Positions 59,003-64,000 of a stretch of DNA of 64,000 bases are shown piece after piece. Position 1 is the stretch's first letter. Each line of letters opens with the position of its first letter. The position numbers were made by a program, and so were the translations under genes. The DNA comes from Cyanophora paradoxa (lineage: Eukaryota; Glaucocystophyceae; Cyanophorales; Cyanophoraceae). The notes below the pieces were generated by a model. That model did no database searches. It was not told the origin of the DNA and worked only from the letters and a program-made list of their open reading frames with translations. The stretch spans positions 186,001-250,000 of the forward strand of contig QPMI01000469.1 in the NCBI GenBank assembly GCA_004431415.1, written 5' to 3'.

Positions 59003-60143
59003 CTAGGGGCTGGACTCGCTGTGCGGGCCCGGGCCCGGGGGCCGCTGGGAGGGGGGCCGGATGGAGTCGAGGAGCTCGCCGAGGTTCTTCGTGCTCTGCG
59101 ACATCGAGGTGAGCTGCTGGAGCATCTCCCGCAGCTCCTCCTGCGTCATCCCCTGCCCCCGCCCGTGAGCTTTGAAAGGGGGCGGGGGCGCGGGGGCCGG
59201 CGCGCCCGCGTGGAGACGGTCTCGGAGAGCTCGTCGCGGCTCCAGACCTCGGCCCTGGCGGGGCTCTTGGGGCTCGCCCCCTCCCCGCGCCCCGCCCCCA
59301 TGCCCGCCCCGCCGCCCGTCGCCACGGCCTTCACCGGCGGCAGGGGCGGCGCCCTCGGCGGCTGCAGGGACGCCGGCTTTGTCGGCGCCTTGGGGCCCGT
59401 CGGCGGGCGCTTCTTTATCGCCGCCTCGGCCTTCAGCTGCGCGAGGCTCAGCGCGGCCCCCGCCCCCGCCCGCGCGGCGCCGCGCGGGGCGGCCAGGGCG
59501 CGCCTTGAAGACGAAGGCGCGGTAGTGCTTGTCGCGGGGGTGCTCCTGCGCGGCGCCCGTCGCCCTCGGGGGGAGCGCCTTCTCGAGGCGGCCCCCAGCG
59601 GCGCGCACCCACTGGCTGACATCCGTCTGGTCGTTGTAGAAGTAGATGCGCCCGTGCCCGTCGTCGATCTGCCGCCACGGCGCCGGCAGCGGGGCGTCGT
59701 AGCTGCGGGGAGAGGCTACCGTGAGCACGGGCCTGGGCCAGGCGGGCTGCCGCCTGCGCACGCTTCCTCCGCCACGGGGAGGAGGTACGGCTCGCGGTCC
59801 GGGTCTGGCGGGCGCGTCGAACACGGGCGGCGGGGCGGCGGCGACGGGGGGCCGCACCGATGCCGAGGTGCAGCGCGAAGTCGAGGACCTCGTCGTCGTA
59901 GTCGTCGACCGATCGCTGCGGGCCCATGTACAGGACCTTCCCCCGCGCAGTAGCTTAGCTACATGGACGCTCTGACTCAATGAAACGAATTCGAATTGTT
60001 ACCTCCTCCACGTTCGACACCACCGCTGGCTCCGGCGACGGCTCCCGGCTGCTGGCGACCGCCGGCTGTTTCGTCCAGTTCCCCGCTAGAAACGACGTGC
60101 TCGGCCGCCTCGTCCCTCGCTGCGCGGTGCGCGGCGGGCGCAT
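59003..60143 (-). CDS. CEP164-type WW-domain protein, paralogue 3
   Basis: Start MRPPRTAQRGTRRPSTSFLA at 60143; NVEE ends exon 1. Exon 2 gives GPQRSVDDYDDEVLDFALHL and GI. Further exons give DPDREPYLLPVAEEA, then YDAPLPAPWRQIDDGHGRIY, FYNDQTDVSQW, EHPRDKHYRAFVFK, and LKAEAAIKKRPPTGPKAPTK. The C-terminal exon, MTQEELREMLQQLTSMSQST and NLGELLDSIRPPSQ, looks like an amphipathic helix. It stops at 59003. The intron between EEA and YDAP has the same position and phase as in paralogue 1. The intron after VFK reads as GC-AG. Unlike the others, an intron splits SQW from EHP. Human CEP164 uses this N-terminal module to bind TTBK2. Confidence 0.8.
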
Positions 60144-60820
60144 GCTCCTGCACAGCTGTTAGCACAGCTCGCTGCATCGGGCCCGATCATCGCCCGCACC
60201 GTGTCGTTGCAGGGGGCGGTTCATCGGTGGGAGCGGGCGAGCGAGGTATCGGCGCGACGTCCGTGTTCGATCGTACCAGAGGAACATCGGGCTTCGGCAT
60301 CTCTCACGTCGCCAGGATCAAGAGCGCTGTGCGTAAAGCTCTGACCGGCCCTGGACTCGGGCCCGCTCAGCTGGACCGTCGGCTGCCGCCTGTAGCTAGG
60401 TGGCGACCCAAGGACCTCCGCCCTCCGCCGCCCCCGCCCGCCCGCTGCACTGCGGCTGCACTGCGTCTGCAGTCGATCAAACCTCTCGAGGATCAGTCGG
60501 AGCCGCGACGATGAAGGCTTGAAGGGGTAGAGAGTTTCTCGAACCTCTAGCCTTGCCCCGGCCCTGCAGCGTGCACAACTGATTGACGCTACATTTCGGC
60601 TTAACGGCGACGTTACTGACCAGCAGCGTCCGCCAGCAGCGTCCGAACCGTCCGTCAGTGTCCCAAAGAGCTGGCGCCAGATTCTGCTGTTTGAAACATA
60701 TCAGCACAGATAGCTTGCACCCCGAATGAGCTAGGTTCAGCAGCAAACCAGCAGCCCGATCGGCACCTTCAGGCACATTTGATTTGAGACAATTCCGGAC
60801 AAGCGGGCCAAGGAGCAAGG
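60144..60820. promoter_or_regulatory. divergent region between WW paralogues 3 and 4
   Basis: About 680 bp lie between two divergent WW genes. A repeated CCAGCAGCGTCCG word occurs at about 60619-60645. No recognisable protein is present. Shared regulation of the two ciliary genes is possible but inferred from arrangement only. Confidence 0.35.
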
Positions 60821-62079
60821 ATGAGGTCATTAGGGACACGGCGTTCAAAGGACTTCCACGGAATTGCTCTGGTGTCTCCTATAGTCCCGAATGCGACACA
60901 GGAACTGCCAGCTCGAGCGATTCGGAGGCGTGCAGAAGTGAGGAGCCCCAGCGCAGCGCCGACGCTCGTGTTTGGAGCATCCAGACCGCCGGACGATGGT
61001 GTCCCCGCGGATTCGGTTGAGCAGATCGACTCTTGGTTCGCCGACGAGGTGCTGAGCCGTCATTCCTCGATCTGCTCTGTCGCCGCCCGCAACTCACATC
61101 TGCGACTCATGCAGGAGATGATGGAGTTCGCGAGGCACTTGGGCATCGGTGCGCGGCGCGCACTGCGGCTCCTCGCGCAGGCGCCAGTCCGCTGCGTGCT
61201 CTGACCGGGGAGGCGGGGGCGGGGGCAGACCCAGAGACGGAGGGCCACCTGATGCATCTGGCGCTGGAGGCCTGGGAGGCCCCTGTGCCCGAGCCCTGGC
61301 TCGAGGTGCGCCCCGGCCCGCCCCGGCCCCTGCGCCGACGCCTCCACCCACACGCCGCCTCCGCGCGCCAGATCGACGACGGGCAGGGGCGCATCTACTT
61401 CTACAACGAGGAGACCGACGTGAGCCAGTGGGAGCACCCGCTCGGTGCGCCCGGCAGCTCGCCCTGTCACTCCCTGCCACCCGCACGATCGCCGCTGCCC
61501 TGCGTCCCTCGCGGCGGCGCCTGGGCCGACGGGGCGGCGCAGACAAGCACTACGCGGCGATGGTGGCGCGTATGAAGGAGGAGGGGGCGGCGCAGCGCGT
61601 GCGGGCGCGGCGACGGGGCAGCACCGCGTGGGCCGACGACAGCCTCGCTCCCCGCGAGGAGGTCTCGCCCCCCGAGCGGCCGGCGCCCGCCCACCCCGCC
61701 TCCTTCTGCGCCGGGCCCGAGTCCTTCTCCCCCTCGGGCGTGCGCCACTTCGCGCCGCGCGCGCCGCGCCGCTGGGGCGCCTCTGACGGGGCGGGCGCAG
61801 GCGTGGTCGCCGCTGCCGACGTCGCCGTCGGTGGCGGGGTGGACGGTGGAGTCGGAGGGGAGCGGCCTGGCGGCGACCCCGTGCCCGACCCTCTCCTCCG
61901 CCTCCCGCTCCTCGACGCCCTCGCTGCCCTCGCGGCGCGCCAGCAGCCGGTGCCCCTCGCCCAGCCCCGTCTCCTCGCTGGCCCAGCGGATCGCCGCGCT
62001 GGGGGCCCTCGACGCCCGCCGCTCCGCCTCCTTCGCCGGCCCCTCTCTCACCTTCACAGAACTCGCCCTCCCCCAGTGA
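60821..62079 (+). CDS. CEP164-type WW-domain protein, paralogue 4
   Basis: Start MRSLGTRRSKDFHGIALVSP at 60821. After IDSWFADE an intron leads to EMMEFARHLGI, then DPETEGHLMHLALEAWEAPV and PEPWLE, then IDDGQGRIYFYNEETDVSQW and EHPL. The next exon is DKHYAAMVARMKEEGAAQRV. The C-terminal region has FCAGPESFSPSGVRHFAPR, and it ends ARRSASFAGPSLTFTELALP with a stop at 62079. The pre-WW helix is more diverged than in the other copies, with EAPVPEPW replacing DAPLPAPW. Introns are GT-AG with CTGAC before a G-rich acceptor. It is the only copy on the plus strand. Confidence 0.78.
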
Positions 62080-62283
62080 CCCCGCCCCCTCCCCCCCAAC
62101 GGCCAACGCCGCAACTTTGGCCCCCTTTTTCAGTCCGCAGCTGCAGTTGCCCATGCACGTGCATAATGTTTCAATGAACAGCAGACTAGCTCAGTGAAAC
62201 CCATTGCGAAATAAACACCCCTCGAGCGGAGGCCGCTATCGCTGCGCCGTCGCCCCTGTTGCACTCTGGATAGCCCTAATGTG

Positions 62284-64000
62284 TCACTCCTTCGCCTCCC
62301 CGTCAGCTGGCGCCTCTGCCGGAGGGGCGTCGGGTCCAGGCTCAACCGCTGCCTCCGCTGCGGGAGCCACCGCCGCATCCGCTTCCGCCTCGACCGCCGG
62401 TGCAGACTCGGCTGGCGCCTCAGCCGCCGGCTCAGCGGGAGCATCTGCCGGCGGAGCCTCTGCCGCTGGCTCGGATGCCGCTGGCTCGGCAGAAGGCTCT
62501 GCTGGTGCTTCGGCCACTGCAGGCGCGTCCGGCTCGGCTGCTGCTGCTGCAGCCTCTGCAGCGGCCTCGGCAGGCGCAGTGTCGGCGGCTCCTACCGCTG
62601 CTGCCGGCTCCTCATCTTTCCCTGCCTCGGCCTCCACCGCCGCCTCAGCTGCCTCCGTCGCAGCCGGGGCTTCCGCCGCCTCCGCGGCCGCTGCATCTTC
62701 TGCGGGTGCACTCGCCGGCGCAGCTTCGGCGTCTGGCTCTGCCGCAGGCTGCTCTGCCGCAGGCTGCTCTGGCGCTGGTGCATCCGCTGCTGCTGCCTCG
62801 GAAGCCTCCGCTGGCGCTGCAGCCGGGGCCTCGGCTGGCGCTGCCACCGCCGCCGCCTCTTCAGAGGCGTCCGCCGCCGCCGCCTCGGCAGCCGCCTCTG
62901 CCGCAGGCTCCTCCTTCGCCTCTCCCGCGGCCTCAGCCGCAGCGGCTTCTGCAGGGGGCTCGGGGGCTGCGGACTCTGCAGGGGCCTCGGCCGCCGATTC
63001 CGCTTCCGGAGGAACGGCAGCGGCCTCCGCCGCCTCCGCTTCCGCTGCAGCCTCGGGCGCTGATGTCGGCGCCGGCTCGGCTGCTGCTTCGCCCGCAACA
63101 TCATTTGCGGCTTCTGCGGGAGGCTCCCCCGCTGCGGCCTCTGTCGGCGCGTCTGTCGCAGGGGGCTCCGCAGCGGGCTCTGCGGGGGTCTCGGCCGGCG
63201 CCGCCTCTGCCGGGGCAGGGGCGGGGGCCGGCTCGGCCGCAGCGCGGTCGGTGGGCGGCTCGACGGGGGCGGGCTCCTCGGGTGCCGGGGCGCCCTGCAG
63301 GCCGGCCTCCTCTTCGAGGGCGACGTCGGCCTCCGCGGGGCCTCGGGCGCCGCGGCGGGGCTTCGGGGGCGGCCACGGGGGCGCCGAAGGCGGCGGCCGA
63401 GCCGGCGGCGATGGCTTCCAGCACGAGGCCCGCACCGCCCCCGCAAGCTCCGCCTCCTCCCCGCTGACAGCCCCCCTCCGCCTCTTCCTGCCCCCCACCG
63501 CCCCTGCCGCCGGCTCCGCCTTCGCCGCCGGCTTCGCCTTGGCCCCCGCCGCCGCCGCCTCCTCCTTCTTCGCCGCCGCCGCCGCGTCCGCCTCCGCCTG
63601 GACGGCCAGCGTCGGCCCCGCCCCGCCCCGCCAGCACGGGCGCCCCGGGCGGCAGACCTTCTTCTTGGCGGCCGCCTCGGCGTCGGCCTTCTTCTTCGCA
63701 GCCGCCTCCTCCGCCTTCTTCTTGGCCGCCGCCTCCGCCTCCGCGTCGGCCTTCTTCTTCGCCTCGGCCGCCTCCTCCGCCTTCTTCTTCGCCTCGGCCG
63801 CCTTGCGCTTGCGCTCCTCGTCGGCCTTCTTGCGCTCCTCGTCGGCGCGCTTCTTGGCCGCCGCCTCCTCCTCGGCCTTCTTGCGGTCCGCCTCGGCCTT
63901 CTCCGCCTTCTTGCGGTCCGCGTCCGCCTTGCGCCGCTCCGCCTCCTCCTTGCGCCGCCGCTCCTCCTCCGCCTTCTTCCGCTTCTCCGCCCGCTGCGCG
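62284..64000 (-). CDS. Ala/Glu/Pro-rich repetitive protein, 5' end beyond window
   Basis: The stop is near 62284 and the frame continues to the right edge with at least one intron (about 63657-63601, donor GTCTGCCGCCCGG). The N-terminal visible part is a highly charged coiled coil of KKAEEEAAAKKRADEERKK type repeats. The C-terminal 400 residues are degenerate APAEAPAEPAAE-like repeats ending PAEAPADGEAKE. This architecture is common in cytoskeletal or MAP7-like linkers and in TolA-like sequences, but composition alone cannot assign function. The frame is the only long minus frame with a consistent amino-acid pattern. The start is outside the window. Confidence 0.65.
   Translation of the reverse strand, partial: AQRAEKRKKAEEERRRKEEAERRKADADRKKAEKAEADRKKAEEEAAAKKRADEERKKADEERKRKAAEAKKKAEEAAEAKKKADAEAEAAAKKKAEEAAAKKKADAEAAAKKKVCRPGRPCWRGGAGPTLAVQAEADAAAAAKKEEAAAAGAKAKPAAKAEPAAGAVGGRKRRRGAVSGEEAELAGAVRASCWKPSPPARPPPSAPPWPPPKPRRGARGPAEADVALEEEAGLQGAPAPEEPAPVEPPTDRAAAEPAPAPAPAEAAPAETPAEPAAEPPATDAPTEAAAGEPPAEAANDVAGEAAAEPAPTSAPEAAAEAEAAEAAAVPPEAESAAEAPAESAAPEPPAEAAAAEAAGEAKEEPAAEAAAEAAAADASEEAAAVAAPAEAPAAAPAEASEAAAADAPAPEQPAAEQPAAEPDAEAAPASAPAEDAAAAEAAEAPAATEAAEAAVEAEAGKDEEPAAAVGAADTAPAEAAAEAAAAAAEPDAPAVAEAPAEPSAEPAASEPAAEAPPADAPAEPAAEAPAESAPAVEAEADAAVAPAAEAAVEPGPDAPPAEAPADGEAKE

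Overview
This is a eukaryotic nuclear window. Genes are split by many short introns of about 35-135 nt and third codon positions are almost all G or C. AT-richer stretches lie between genes. The best-fitting source is a glaucophyte alga such as Cyanophora. Three genes with plastid-type functions (an isopropylmalate/citramalate synthase-family enzyme, dihydrodipicolinate synthase, and a photosystem II S4-domain protein) begin with transit-like leaders carrying a phenylalanine near the N-terminus, for example MAFVASPP and MAFAAP, which is the known glaucophyte import signature. Many other genes are ciliary, as expected of a biflagellate. The species call is inference.

Layout: 0-3.7 kb holds a satellite and low-complexity DNA. 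3.7-7.1 kb (-) holds an LRR-ankyrin-TIR protein. 7.6 kb (-) holds a tRNA-like gene. 8.2-10.0 kb (-) is a coiled-coil protein. 10.6-11.6 kb (-) is a COPI-associated/TVP15-like membrane protein, divergent from a SPATA4-type CH-domain plus helical-repeat flagellar protein (11.8-14.7 kb, +). 15.0-18.9 kb is a head-to-head pair of C2-domain paralogues. 19.4-22.1 kb (-) is the LeuA-family enzyme. 22.5-24.5 kb (+) is a low-complexity protein. 24.6-26.9 kb (+) is a membrane protein disulfide isomerase. 27.2-28.7 kb (+) is DapA. 29.7-34.4 kb (+) is a three-repeat MYB factor. 34.5-35.3 kb (-) is a small possibly axonemal protein. 35.7-36.7 kb (+) is a histidine phosphatase. 36.8-40.6 kb (-) is a C2/IQ/coiled-coil protein. 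40.8-43.9 kb (+) is a USP35/38-like deubiquitinase. 44-51 kb is gene-poor, with a DIRS-like RNase H remnant, a SINE, a MITE-like element and one WW gene. 51.3-52.1 kb (+) is a TMEM17/TMEM216-family transition-zone protein. 52.4-54.4 kb (-) is a helical-bundle plus zinc-motif protein. 54.7-56.4 kb (+) is the PSII S4 protein. 56.8-62.1 kb holds three more CEP164-type WW proteins. 62.3 kb to the right edge (-) is an Ala/Glu/Pro-rich protein running off the window.

Themes: (1) ciliary base and axoneme functions (four CEP164-like genes, TMEM17/216, SPATA4, C2/IQ); (2) plastid amino-acid biosynthesis and photosynthesis; (3) two candidate immune-type proteins, a TIR protein with an intact WCxxE motif and an MLKL/HeLo-like helical protein; (4) an unusual intron grammar. 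Many introns begin with a C-rich tract and end with a complementary G-rich tract, and at least eleven reconstructed introns are GC-AG, several inside catalytic motifs. CDS coordinates run from proposed start to stop and include introns. Exon structures were read by hand from splice motifs and reading-frame continuity, and some internal junctions are unresolved, as stated in each entry.
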